Positions 1 through 6,121 of a DNA stretch of 7,309 nucleotides are shown here, piece by piece; within the stretch, counting starts at the first letter, position 1, and each line of letters opens with the position of its first letter. Below the pieces are notes generated by a model. The model made no database searches, was not told the DNA's origin, and saw only the letters and a program-made list of their open reading frames with translations. Both the position numbers and the translations under genes were made by a program. This DNA comes from Treponema sp. (GTDB taxonomy: Bacteria; Spirochaetota; Spirochaetia; Treponematales; Treponemataceae): NCBI GenBank assembly GCA_021442965.1, contig JABUUX010000414.1, forward strand, positions 1 to 7,309, read 5' to 3'.

Positions 1-197
1 GTTCCTTTTACGGCAGTTGCTTTCAGTCCGTATTTTTTTGCTGCAATTATCAGCCCGTTTATGTTCGTGCCTATTACATCTGTTCCAGCATAAATTCGGG
101 TTTCAGATATACTAATCTTTTTTCCGAAATTTGATGCCATCATAGCAAGGCAAGCTGCCCCACAGTCTGTGATATCCAGTTGCTGATAGTATTTCAT
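1..197 (-). CDS. C39-peptidase ABC exporter for double-glycine peptides, N-terminal part only (runs off window)
   Basis: Reading leftward from an ATG at 197, 65 codons are present before the window ends. The protein opens with MKYYQQLDITDCGAACLAMM, the start of a peptidase C39 domain: Gln6 fits the oxyanion glutamine and Cys12 in the Asp-Cys-Gly motif fits the catalytic cysteine; the His and Asp of the triad and the membrane and ATPase parts would lie outside. In the family this domain cuts leader peptides after Gly-Gly while the transporter moves the core across the inner membrane. It starts 11 bases after the glycosyltransferase stop, on the same strand, so it probably belongs to the same transcript and serves the peptide at 5705-5890. 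Codon use here looks less AT-rich than in the genes upstream. A stand-alone C39 peptidase or a transporter without ATPase cannot be excluded from this fragment. Confidence 0.88.
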   Translation of the reverse strand, partial: MKYYQQLDITDCGAACLAMMASNFGKKISISETRIYAGTDVIGTNINGLIIAAKKYGLKATAVKG

Positions 198-208
198 AAA
201 TATAATTT

Positions 209-2506
209 TTACTCATTAAACTTTCTATTTTGTATTTTCGCATAAAAATCTGAGATACTTGTTTCTAATCGCTTTTTGGTAAAATCGTCTATGGAATTTT
301 GCCTCAGATTATCTTCAGCCATCATATAAAATAATTGTTCTGTTTCTACTTTCCCAACCAGCAATTGATAATTCTCTGAAACTTTTGCAAATTCCATTTC
401 TTCTGAAATATGTACCATATTTGACGGTATTTCTATACAAAACGAATTAAACGGAGGTATTAATTTATAATGTTTTGGCACAATTGTAGTCTTACCCAAA
501 TATATAGACATAAATACTTGCGGAGTTGCACAGCAAGTCCTAGAAGCAAATATAATTTTCTTTGATTGAGAGATTATTTCTCCTATCTCTTCTATTTTCC
601 CACTTCTTTCTAGAACCTTTACATATTTTTCTAAGCCATTATTATTTATAAAATCTTTTAAAATCTTTAAATCTTCTTTATGTTTTTTTATGCATGTAAG
701 AAGTTTATTGTTTATAGAAGTCTTATTATGACGCGGATAGCAATTCTTAAACTGTTTTTCAGTTTCATACGTTTTTATAATCATAGTTTTTTCTTTTCCA
801 GATTTTATAATTTCCAGAAATGACCTTAATATTAAATCAATGCCATCTTCTTTAAAACCATTCTCCATAAAACAGCAATAATCATATTGTATCGCTTTGA
901 ATGCTACCTTCTTTGCAACCTCCACTATACTGGAATAAGATAATAAGTAATAACAACTTCTGTCAAAAAAATTACACTTTTCATATCCTCTTATCGATAT
1001 TTTCTTGTTTTTATAAATAACATCCTCATCCTCAATTACATATGTATCAGGAAAATTTTTAATTCCAGACATTGATTCAGTTTTTAATAAACTCAAGGAA
1101 TTTATTGTTTTAAATGGAACTTTTCCATAGGAAATATCAAATATATTATGAAGTATCTGATTCTCATCTTCACTTAAAGAAAAATCTTCATCATTATAAT
1201 ACTCTATTCTCCTAAGTTCATGTGTGTTAATCAAAACACCATCTTTTTTTAATTTACACACAAGCCATTTATAAACATAACGCCTTTCAGGTTGAGTAAT
1301 ATCAGGTAGCAATACATTAAAAGCAGTTTTATTTGATACTCCTTTTCTTGTTACCACTGAATATTTATCAAAATTTTTTATCTCTAAAATTAAATTTATA
1401 TCAAAAGCTATTTTTTTTATTTCTTCTTTTGCCAAATCATTCAGATTTTTAAACACAAGAGTATTTGTCACTCTGAACGCCTCTCCTAAAATTGCTCGTT
1501 TCATTCTAAATGAAAAAGAAAAATACATTTCTTCAACATAAATCCTTTTTAGTTTTTTATCTTCAAATGGTAGAGCCAATCCTAAAAAACAGTTCTTCTG
1601 ATTTTTCTCGGAATTCATAAATTGAATACAACCGATAACAATATCCTGTTTATTAGTGCTCAAGGTATTTTTCTTTCGTGAAATTTCAATAATCTCTTTG
1701 TAAAATTTTTCAAACTCCCAATAAAAGCAAATAGAAATTTCCATTTCTACAGAGTTATGTTTTTTCATCATAAGTTTTCTGTTTATACCCGATGCCATTT
1801 GCTCTGAACTGCTTTGTGAAAAATGTGGCTGGTGATAATCAAAACAATCTTTTATAAATATAAATTGACAACCAGATAATGCTAATTTATAACCTAAATC
1901 AATATCCTCATATCCCCAGTTCTTACCATATTCTTTATCAAAACCATTTACATTAAAATAGTTTTTACGGTCAATACCTAATGTATGTGAATAAGTAAAT
2001 CTCCATTCATTTGTTTCAATCCTTTCTTTAAGCCTTTCATCTTCATACCATGGGAATTTTTCTAATTCTTCAAAATTATATGAAAGAAAATCTTCACCAA
2101 GAAAATTAAAATTAAAAGTTGTTAATAACCTTCGTAAACCAAGAAGAACACAATTTTTATTCTTAGAAAATTCGTAATAGAATCTTTCCAAAAATGAATT
2201 TGGAGTCAGCATATCATTATCAAGAAATAATAAATATTCAAACTTTGCTAGCTTTGCACCACAATGTCTTAATAAAGATCTGTTTGTATTATTTCTGATT
2301 CTCTTATATCTGATTCTAACAGTCTTTCCCGCTAATAGAGCAACCATTTCATTTGTTGTATCTGTTCCAGAATCAACTATTATTATTTCAAAGTCAAAAT
2401 TACTTTTTATTTCTTGGTTTAACAAACACAATAAAGTTGGATATAAATAATTCTGTCGGTTAAAAGTCGGAATTATTACTGAAATCCCGTTTTCACTTTT
2501 TTTCAT
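209..2506 (-). CDS. two-part glycosyltransferase: GT2 (GT-A) domain followed by a possible GT4-like C-terminal domain
   Basis: 765 residues. Residues 7-250 are a family 2 glycosyltransferase: ISVIIPTFNR at 8-17, a metal/nucleotide-sugar motif Asp-Asn-Asp at 96-98 (FLDND), and the acceptor-side block GFDKEYG...NWGYEDIDLGYKL at 188-207, typical of GT2 enzymes with a galactosyltransferase-type C-terminal segment. Residues 280-480 match nothing I recognise. Residues 520-690 have the rhythm of a GT-B second half (GFKEDGIDLILRSFLEI, then SQSKKIIFASR and a G-K-T strand end), so a GT4-like second transferase is inferred, not proven. No signal peptide or membrane helix is visible, so it is probably cytoplasmic. 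It overlaps the upstream DUF1796 gene by 14 bases, with AAAGG before its ATG, implying translational coupling. Position between the peptide genes and the exporter suggests it sugars the peptide core before export; a surface-polysaccharide role is the alternative. Confidence 0.8.
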   Translation of the reverse strand: MKKSENGISVIIPTFNRQNYLYPTLLCLLNQEIKSNFDFEIIIVDSGTDTTNEMVALLAGKTVRIRYKRIRNNTNRSLLRHCGAKLAKFEYLLFLDNDMLTPNSFLERFYYEFSKNKNCVLLGLRRLLTTFNFNFLGEDFLSYNFEELEKFPWYEDERLKERIETNEWRFTYSHTLGIDRKNYFNVNGFDKEYGKNWGYEDIDLGYKLALSGCQFIFIKDCFDYHQPHFSQSSSEQMASGINRKLMMKKHNSVEMEISICFYWEFEKFYKEIIEISRKKNTLSTNKQDIVIGCIQFMNSEKNQKNCFLGLALPFEDKKLKRIYVEEMYFSFSFRMKRAILGEAFRVTNTLVFKNLNDLAKEEIKKIAFDINLILEIKNFDKYSVVTRKGVSNKTAFNVLLPDITQPERRYVYKWLVCKLKKDGVLINTHELRRIEYYNDEDFSLSEDENQILHNIFDISYGKVPFKTINSLSLLKTESMSGIKNFPDTYVIEDEDVIYKNKKISIRGYEKCNFFDRSCYYLLSYSSIVEVAKKVAFKAIQYDYCCFMENGFKEDGIDLILRSFLEIIKSGKEKTMIIKTYETEKQFKNCYPRHNKTSINNKLLTCIKKHKEDLKILKDFINNNGLEKYVKVLERSGKIEEIGEIISQSKKIIFASRTCCATPQVFMSIYLGKTTIVPKHYKLIPPFNSFCIEIPSNMVHISEEMEFAKVSENYQLLVGKVETEQLFYMMAEDNLRQNSIDDFTKKRLETSISDFYAKIQNRKFNE

Positions 2507-3125
2507 ACAATACCTTTATTTGATATTTTTTTTCTATTTCATTAGCTAATTCCTTTGCAAATTGCTTATTACCCCATTTATAGTTTTCTTCTCCATCGAG
2601 TTCTAAATAGTATTTGAAAACGTTTTCAAAGTTTTTGTTTTTTCCTCTGATTCCTAAGCAAATTAATTTGTCTGAACAACTTTTAGGTAAACTGTTTTTT
2701 ATTCTGTATAACTGTGATTCTGTTAGATTTTCATCGTTATAATTCAAACTATAAACAAACCATAAATCATCATCTTTCTCACTTCTTTTTACATATTTCT
2801 TAAAACTTTTAATTCTTCTTTTTAACTCTCTTTGAAATCTTCTGCTATCAAAATCTCCATGAACAATTTGAAATCCTTCATTAAATAGATATACATAAGA
2901 ACGGTATTTATAATCTTTAATTTCTTTTTCTGTTGAAGGTCTTTTTGAATGTGGATATTTAAATATTAATTTTTCAAATCTTTCGGTAAATAAAGATGAA
3001 GATTTCCATATTTGAAATTCTGCAAAATTATCTACAGGACTTTTTTCTCTAATTCCTAAAAAATGAGCCCAATCTGTTGCTATACAATTTGATCCAATAC
3101 TTATAATTTTTTTTATTTGTCTCAT
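2493..3125 (-). CDS. DUF1796-like protein (putative papain-like cysteine peptidase family)
   Basis: 210 residues, no signal peptide or membrane helix. The N-terminus reads IISIGSNC with Cys14, then H21 and a PVDNFAEF segment, which resembles the opening of DUF1796 proteins (hydrophobic-G-x-N-C, then a P-[FV]-D-[WN] block). A later stretch, DLWFVYSLNY around residue 120, fits the second core strand of that family. The family is annotated as putative papain-like cysteine peptidase from fold prediction; I know of no demonstrated reaction, and members are often found next to glycosyltransferase and polysaccharide genes. The gene starts 14 bases after the aspartic peptidase stop with a weak AGAAAG site, and overlaps the glycosyltransferase, so all three are probably co-translated. 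A part in modifying or trimming the exported peptide is inference from position. The residue following Asp (Asn instead of the usual Trp) is a deviation. Confidence 0.62.
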   Translation of the reverse strand: MRQIKKIISIGSNCIATDWAHFLGIREKSPVDNFAEFQIWKSSSLFTERFEKLIFKYPHSKRPSTEKEIKDYKYRSYVYLFNEGFQIVHGDFDSRRFQRELKRRIKSFKKYVKRSEKDDDLWFVYSLNYNDENLTESQLYRIKNSLPKSCSDKLICLGIRGKNKNFENVFKYYLELDGEENYKWGNKQFAKELANEIEKKYQIKVLYEKK

Positions 3126-3139
3126 AATTCTTTCTAAAA

Positions 3140-4426
3140 CTAAATTTCAGGACCACCTATAAAATCTTTTGTAAAAATTTCTTCAATAAATTCCTCTCCA
3201 TCTCTTGATAATAAAAAAATTTTATGTTTTTCTGTATTGCCTCTACCAGACTCTATATATTTTTCAACATCTAGACCGTTTATTTTTAATACTTCGTCTC
3301 CCAAATGTATGTTCTCATAAACATATTTTCCATTAACCCGAAATACTCCATCTATATATCGTTTCCCATTCTGGCTTGGAGAAATCACTATTCCATCAAA
3401 TTCTCTACCATTATTAATGAATTTCATAAACGATGTCTGTTGTATTTCAATATCATTAGGCTTCATTACATATATTCCTGTTTTTACATCAATGTATAAT
3501 TCAAAATTTCTTAGTAGATAATTTCCTAAAGTACTATTACTTGTTTTAAAAAAATAACCATTTCCATATGTAGTATGATAAAATGGAGCATTTTCAAATC
3601 TTCTTTCCCCAATACTTACTTCTGAAAATATAAAATAACTGTTTGTAATTTTTTCTCGTACATCTTCAACTATTGTTGTAATATTTTTTTTGTTTTTTCT
3701 ATATTGTTTATCATTTATTACTGAAAACTTTGCTCCAGTATCTAAATAAGCCCAATCTGTTTTTCCGTTGGGATATGTTACTTCTATTTCTATTCTGTCT
3801 GGCAATTTCTTTTTATTCAATTCTTTTCCTTGTTTTGGAAACCCTGTATTGTCATTAAAGAAAGTCAAAGCGTTATTCTTATAGGAAAACAAAAATGGTT
3901 TTTTTCTTAAAAACTCCATTCCCAATATCCCATCTATATTTCTTCCATCTGGGGTCTGTGTTAGATATTCTGCTCCATAAGTTTGAAATAGTACTTTATC
4001 CATTTCAAATCCATCAGAAACAATTTTATCAAAATAAACTCCTATACTTTTATAATGTGGAGGTTGAGGTGTTGATGCATAATAAAATCTTGCTTTTAAA
4101 AACCTATACGGTGTTTTATTACCGTAATCTAATTCTGTTAAAGCCCTCTGACATATTAAATTCCCTATAGAGCCCGTATCTATTAAAAAATTCGCTTTAT
4201 AACTTTTTTCTTTGTTTTGTAATTTAACTTCGATAATGTAATTCTGGTTTAAGCAGTTAATTAATTCCACTTTTCCAGAATTTAAAATTTTTAAATCTCC
4301 TGAAAAATCTCTTACATCTTCCCAGCCATTAACTTTATCAATTCCGTAATACATAATCTTATTTGATGTGCATGCTGAAAAAAAACAACATATTAATGAT
4401 ATTGCTATATATTCTACTTTTTTCAT
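3140..4426 (-). CDS. lipoprotein aspartic peptidase (clan AA, two DTG lobes) with C-terminal PDZ-like domain
   Basis: 428 residues from the chosen ATG at 4426. An upstream GTG at 4453 would add nine residues before the signal peptide and lies inside a hairpin, so it is unlikely. Residues 1-19 form a lipoprotein signal: MKK, a hydrophobic stretch, then FSAC with lipidated Cys19. Lobe one carries Asp83-Thr-Gly (FLIDTG) and the paired GILGMEFL at 166-173; lobe two carries Asp229-Thr-Gly (YLDTG) and a GNYLLRNFELYID block near 301-313. This two-lobed pattern is that of retropepsin/pepsin-like bacterial aspartyl proteases. Residues about 343-421 look like a PDZ domain (LGDEVLKINGLDVEKY). It should be membrane-anchored and act outside the cytoplasm. 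It directly follows the headless peptide core at 4470-4700. Substrate unknown; trimming of the exported peptide is inference. Confidence 0.82.
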   Translation of the reverse strand: MKKVEYIAISLICCFFSACTSNKIMYYGIDKVNGWEDVRDFSGDLKILNSGKVELINCLNQNYIIEVKLQNKEKSYKANFLIDTGSIGNLICQRALTELDYGNKTPYRFLKARFYYASTPQPPHYKSIGVYFDKIVSDGFEMDKVLFQTYGAEYLTQTPDGRNIDGILGMEFLRKKPFLFSYKNNALTFFNDNTGFPKQGKELNKKKLPDRIEIEVTYPNGKTDWAYLDTGAKFSVINDKQYRKNKKNITTIVEDVREKITNSYFIFSEVSIGERRFENAPFYHTTYGNGYFFKTSNSTLGNYLLRNFELYIDVKTGIYVMKPNDIEIQQTSFMKFINNGREFDGIVISPSQNGKRYIDGVFRVNGKYVYENIHLGDEVLKINGLDVEKYIESGRGNTEKHKIFLLSRDGEEFIEEIFTKDFIGGPEI

Positions 4427-4439
4427 ACTTTTATAAAAT

Positions 4440-4458
4440 GGGCAGTTTAACACTGCCC
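4440..4458 (-). promoter_or_regulatory. intercistronic hairpin between peptide core 2 and the PDZ-type peptidase
   Basis: A perfect 7-bp stem (GGGCAGT/ACTGCCC) closes a 5-base loop. On the minus strand it lies 11 bases after the stop of the headless core and 13 bases before the peptidase ATG, and is followed by ATTTTAT, a weak U-run. On the plus strand a better T-run (ATTTTTT) follows, so it would be a stronger terminator for plus-strand transcription, though no plus-strand gene precedes it. It may partly terminate transcription or protect the upstream message, leaving less peptidase than peptide. Confidence 0.55.
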
Positions 4459-4469
4459 GTATTTTTTAC

Positions 4470-4700
4470 TTAATTATACTCGTACGGATAATACTTTGCT
4501 TCTCCGGTCCATGTACCATCTTCTCGGCCCACTTCCCAATGATGATATCCCCCTTTCCCTGGAACATCCAAAGTCACTTCCCAATTCCGTGTATCTTTAA
4601 ATTCTCCTCCTAAACCATATCCACTTGGAGCATTAGTAGGAGTTCCACTTGGTGCAAATGGAGCTCCATAGCCACCATTACATAATATATAAATATTTAT
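4470..4700 (-). pseudogene. second double-glycine peptide core lacking a start codon and most of the leader
   Basis: An open frame of 76 codons with no ATG, GTG or TTG in a usable place follows an in-frame TGA at 4701-4703. It begins INIYILCNGG and continues YGAPFAPSGTP..., then 66 residues in all after the Gly-Gly, ending YYPYEYN. IYILCNGGYGAP aligns with LYVINGGYGAP of the intact peptide at 5705-5890, so the last leader residues survive while the first fifteen or so are gone. The frame overlaps the stop of the upstream peptidase (4697-4699) in another register, and no ribosome binding site is visible. The core itself has no stop or frameshift, is rich in Gly, Tyr and Trp (GKGGYHHWEVG), and is visibly less AT-rich than its neighbours. 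It is either a decapitated copy, a silent donor cassette, or a gene using a rare start; I favour a non-expressed copy. Confidence 0.7.
4649..4680. repeat. direct repeat at the leader/core junction, copy 2
   Basis: This 32-base stretch matches 5806-5837 at 31 of 32 positions (single A/G difference at 4657/5814). It codes for NGGYGAP[FS]AP in both peptide genes. Identity stops abruptly on both sides, while the rest of the two genes cannot be aligned beyond scattered prolines. Confidence 0.9.
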
Positions 4701-5647
4701 TCAAATCTAAACTTATCATTTTTAAAATCCAATTGAATCTTTCGATTTTTCCAAATCTCGTATCCCAATGAACTGCAATATTTATTGAAATATCTTGCTT
4801 TCAAATTTGTATCACCAATTTCAGAATCATAAGGAATTGAAAAAAAGTCTATTATAGTTTTTTCATTTATCTTAATTTCAGAAACAGAAAATTCTTTATC
4901 AAAATCTTTATCTTTATAAAACTCCACTTCATTATAATAATCCTCATAACTTGGAATTTTTTGTTCTGCGACACCCATCCCTTTTCGAGTAACAAAAAAA
5001 GGACAGCCTGTATCAATTAAACCAATCTCCGTATACTTGTTTACAGAAAATTCAACTCCACATACATTGTTATCTAAAAGCCAAATCAATTCTGTTTCAT
5101 TTTCAGAAAAAAAATTCTCATCAAAATAAAGTTTAGTGTTTTTGTAGTCAAAGGTAACTGAACTATAAAGTTGTAAAAATGGAAGACCCAAAATTCCATC
5201 AAATGGTAAATCTGAATATGTCAGAATAAATTTAGATTTCATCTCTTCTCCATTTTCATTTTCACCAACTATATAGTCCATCAAACTAAAATCTAATAAA
5301 AAGGTATCTATTTCTTTTTGAGAAATATCTGTCTTCCCTGTTTTTTTTTGTATTCCCTGTTTCAAATAATCTACATAAACATCATAGTGGATAAATTCAT
5401 CTATATATTTCTTAAAAAGATAATTTCTATTACAACCTGTATCTATCATAAGGGTAAAATCTTTTCCATTTATTTTTCTTTTTACAAAAGATACTCCTTT
5501 ATATTCAGGAGAAAAATCTAATATTAAATCTGCCTCTTTATAAAAAAGATTTGTAAGACCAGATGTGTCATTTTCTATTTTTACAGATGAACAGCTTAAA
5601 GGGAGAATGCAGAATACACAAAATAAAACTTTTTTTAATAAACTCAT
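4697..5647 (-). CDS. lipoprotein aspartic peptidase (clan AA, two DTG lobes), no PDZ domain
   Basis: 316 residues starting at the ATG at 5647, preceded by AGAGG four bases upstream. The N-terminus has MSLLKK, a hydrophobic run and LPLSC, giving a lipidated Cys19 with a relaxed lipobox. Lobe one has Asp69-Thr-Gly (LMIDTG) and FDGILGLPFL at 149-158; lobe two has Asp212-Thr-Gly (GLIDTG) and LGYEIWKNRKIQLDF at 294-308. Both catalytic aspartates are therefore present, as expected for a monomeric two-lobed enzyme. It resembles the peptidase at 3140-4426 in plan but not closely in sequence and lacks the PDZ-like tail. It sits 57 bases after the intact peptide gene, behind a 13-bp hairpin, and its last codons run into the headless core. 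Expected location is the periplasmic or outer surface; the substrate is unknown, with the exported peptide the obvious candidate. Confidence 0.82.
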   Translation of the reverse strand: MSLLKKVLFCVFCILPLSCSSVKIENDTSGLTNLFYKEADLILDFSPEYKGVSFVKRKINGKDFTLMIDTGCNRNYLFKKYIDEFIHYDVYVDYLKQGIQKKTGKTDISQKEIDTFLLDFSLMDYIVGENENGEEMKSKFILTYSDLPFDGILGLPFLQLYSSVTFDYKNTKLYFDENFFSENETELIWLLDNNVCGVEFSVNKYTEIGLIDTGCPFFVTRKGMGVAEQKIPSYEDYYNEVEFYKDKDFDKEFSVSEIKINEKTIIDFFSIPYDSEIGDTNLKARYFNKYCSSLGYEIWKNRKIQLDFKNDKFRFE

Positions 5648-5655
5648 AATACCTC

Positions 5656-5688
5656 TAAATCGACCATAATAAAACTATGGTCGATTTA
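5656..5688 (-). promoter_or_regulatory. intercistronic hairpin between the intact peptide gene and its peptidase
   Basis: A perfect 13-bp inverted repeat (TAAATCGACCATA/TATGGTCGATTTA) closes a 7-base loop, 16 bases after the peptide stop. Its end is immediately followed on the minus strand by the GAGG ribosome binding site of the peptidase, with no U-run, so it is not a classical terminator. It may block 3' decay of the short peptide message or hold down peptidase translation. The same arrangement (peptide, hairpin, peptidase) recurs at 4440-4458. Confidence 0.7.
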
Positions 5689-5704
5689 ATAAAATTAATT
5701 AATT

Positions 5705-5890
5705 TTAAAATCTCCACTTCCAACCAAATGAAATTGTACCTTTTTCGGCATCAGCTTCAATAAATGGTCCTGACTTTGCAGTTGGATTTGATTGAGAAGG
5801 TGAAGTTGGTGCAGATGGAGCTCCATAGCCACCATTAATAACGTAAAGCTCATCTGCACTCATTACAGCAAATCCATATGTTTCTAACAT
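5705..5890 (-). CDS. double-glycine-leader peptide precursor (secreted peptide, bacteriocin-like class)
   Basis: 61 residues. The start is the ATG at 5890, fixed by GGAGGT seven bases upstream; an open frame reaches to 6001 but has no such site. Residues 1-21 are a leader, MLETYGFAVMSADELYVINGG, read here as MLETYGFAVM then SADELYVINGG; the E-L-x-x-I-x-G-G end matches the consensus for leaders cut by C39 exporters. The 40-residue core begins YGAPSAPTSPSQSNP, rich in Ser, Thr and Pro, then an acidic patch (FIEADAEKG), and ends with aromatic, cationic ISFGWKWRF. It contains no cysteine, so no lanthionine, disulfide or S-linked sugar is possible; O-linked modification is conceivable and a glycosyltransferase lies in the same row. 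It is the first gene after the promoter at 6035-6060. Activity (toxin, signal or surface peptide) cannot be told from sequence. Confidence 0.85.
   Translation of the reverse strand: MLETYGFAVMSADELYVINGGYGAPSAPTSPSQSNPTAKSGPFIEADAEKGTISFGWKWRF
5806..5837. repeat. direct repeat at the leader/core junction, copy 1
   Basis: Partner of 4649-4680 (31 of 32 identical). It spans the codons for the final leader residues Asn-Gly-Gly and the first core residues Tyr-Gly-Ala-Pro-Ser-Ala-Pro. Confidence 0.9.
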
Positions 5891-5897
5891 TGAATTT

Positions 5898-5903
5898 ACC
5901 TCC
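5898..5903 (-). promoter_or_regulatory. ribosome binding site GGAGGT of the peptide gene
   Basis: GGAGGT seven bases before the ATG at 5890 is the strongest site in the whole gene row, which fits high production of the peptide and rules out the upstream ATGs at 5905 and 5920. Confidence 0.85.
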
Positions 5904-5935
5904 ATTTCTCTGATTTTCATCAGTTTAACTTTTTT

Positions 5936-5956
5936 AAAAAGGATGTCAGCCTTTTT
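5936..5956 (-). promoter_or_regulatory. small hairpin with U-run in the peptide mRNA leader
   Basis: AAAAAGG and CCTTTTT pair over a 7-base loop. The stem has only two G-C pairs but ends in five T on either strand, as in a weak intrinsic terminator. It lies about 45 bases before the peptide start, downstream of the larger dyad at 5962-5997, so together they could form an attenuator. No regulator is known. Confidence 0.4.
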
Positions 5957-5961
5957 AATTA

Positions 5962-5997
5962 TTTTAAGTATATAGTCTGACTCCCATATACTTAAAA
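5962..5997. promoter_or_regulatory. 12-bp inverted repeat in the peptide leader region (operator or RNA hairpin)
   Basis: TTTTAAGTATAT and ATATACTTAAAA are perfect reverse complements separated by 12 bases. The dyad lies 38-73 bases downstream of the -10 box at 6035-6040, so within the predicted transcript. It could be bound as DNA by a dimeric repressor or fold in RNA; the all-AT stem (one G-C pair) makes a stable RNA hairpin less likely than a protein site. Confidence 0.5.
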
Positions 5998-6034
5998 ACA
6001 ATCAACGACTGTTTGGTGCACTATCCTTAAGTCT

Positions 6035-6060
6035 ATTTTATTTTTTTTTTTTTTTGTCAA
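6035..6060 (-). promoter_or_regulatory. promoter of the peptide operon with poly(A) spacer
   Basis: On the minus strand TTGACA (6060-6055) is followed by 14 A (6054-6041) and TAAAAT (6040-6035). Both boxes are good sigma-70 matches, and the same TAAAAT is used at 6460-6465 with a 17-base spacer. Here the spacer is only 14, too short for good activity unless the A run gains about three bases. AT-rich sequence upstream of -35 could act as an UP element. Transcription would start near 6028, giving an untranslated leader of about 138 bases. Confidence 0.6.
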
Positions 6061-6121
6061 TCTTTTTATTTCTTATTCTTATTTAACTCTCAAGAAATGG
6101 TGTAACTCAGACCTTGTTCTT

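Noticed and set aside
4427..4453. GTG start at 4453 for the PDZ-type peptidase
   Set aside because: It lies within the 4440-4458 hairpin and would put nine residues in front of a typical MKK lipoprotein signal.
4680..4703. Programmed frameshift joining the aspartic peptidase to the headless core
   Set aside because: The core frame has a TGA at 4701-4703, so a shift would have to occur exactly at the last codon; no slippery heptamer or suitable repairing is present there.
3305..5521. Three short plus-strand open frames (3305-3499, 3895-4170, 5318-5521)
   Set aside because: They lie opposite the aspartic peptidase genes, are rich in Ile/Phe/Tyr as expected from AT-rich antisense DNA, and have no start signals.
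5891..6001. Longer N-terminus for the peptide precursor (37 extra residues, lysine-rich)
   Set aside because: No ribosome binding site precedes its ATGs, it covers the leader dyads, and GGAGGT sits at the right distance before the ATG at 5890, giving a normal 21-residue leader.
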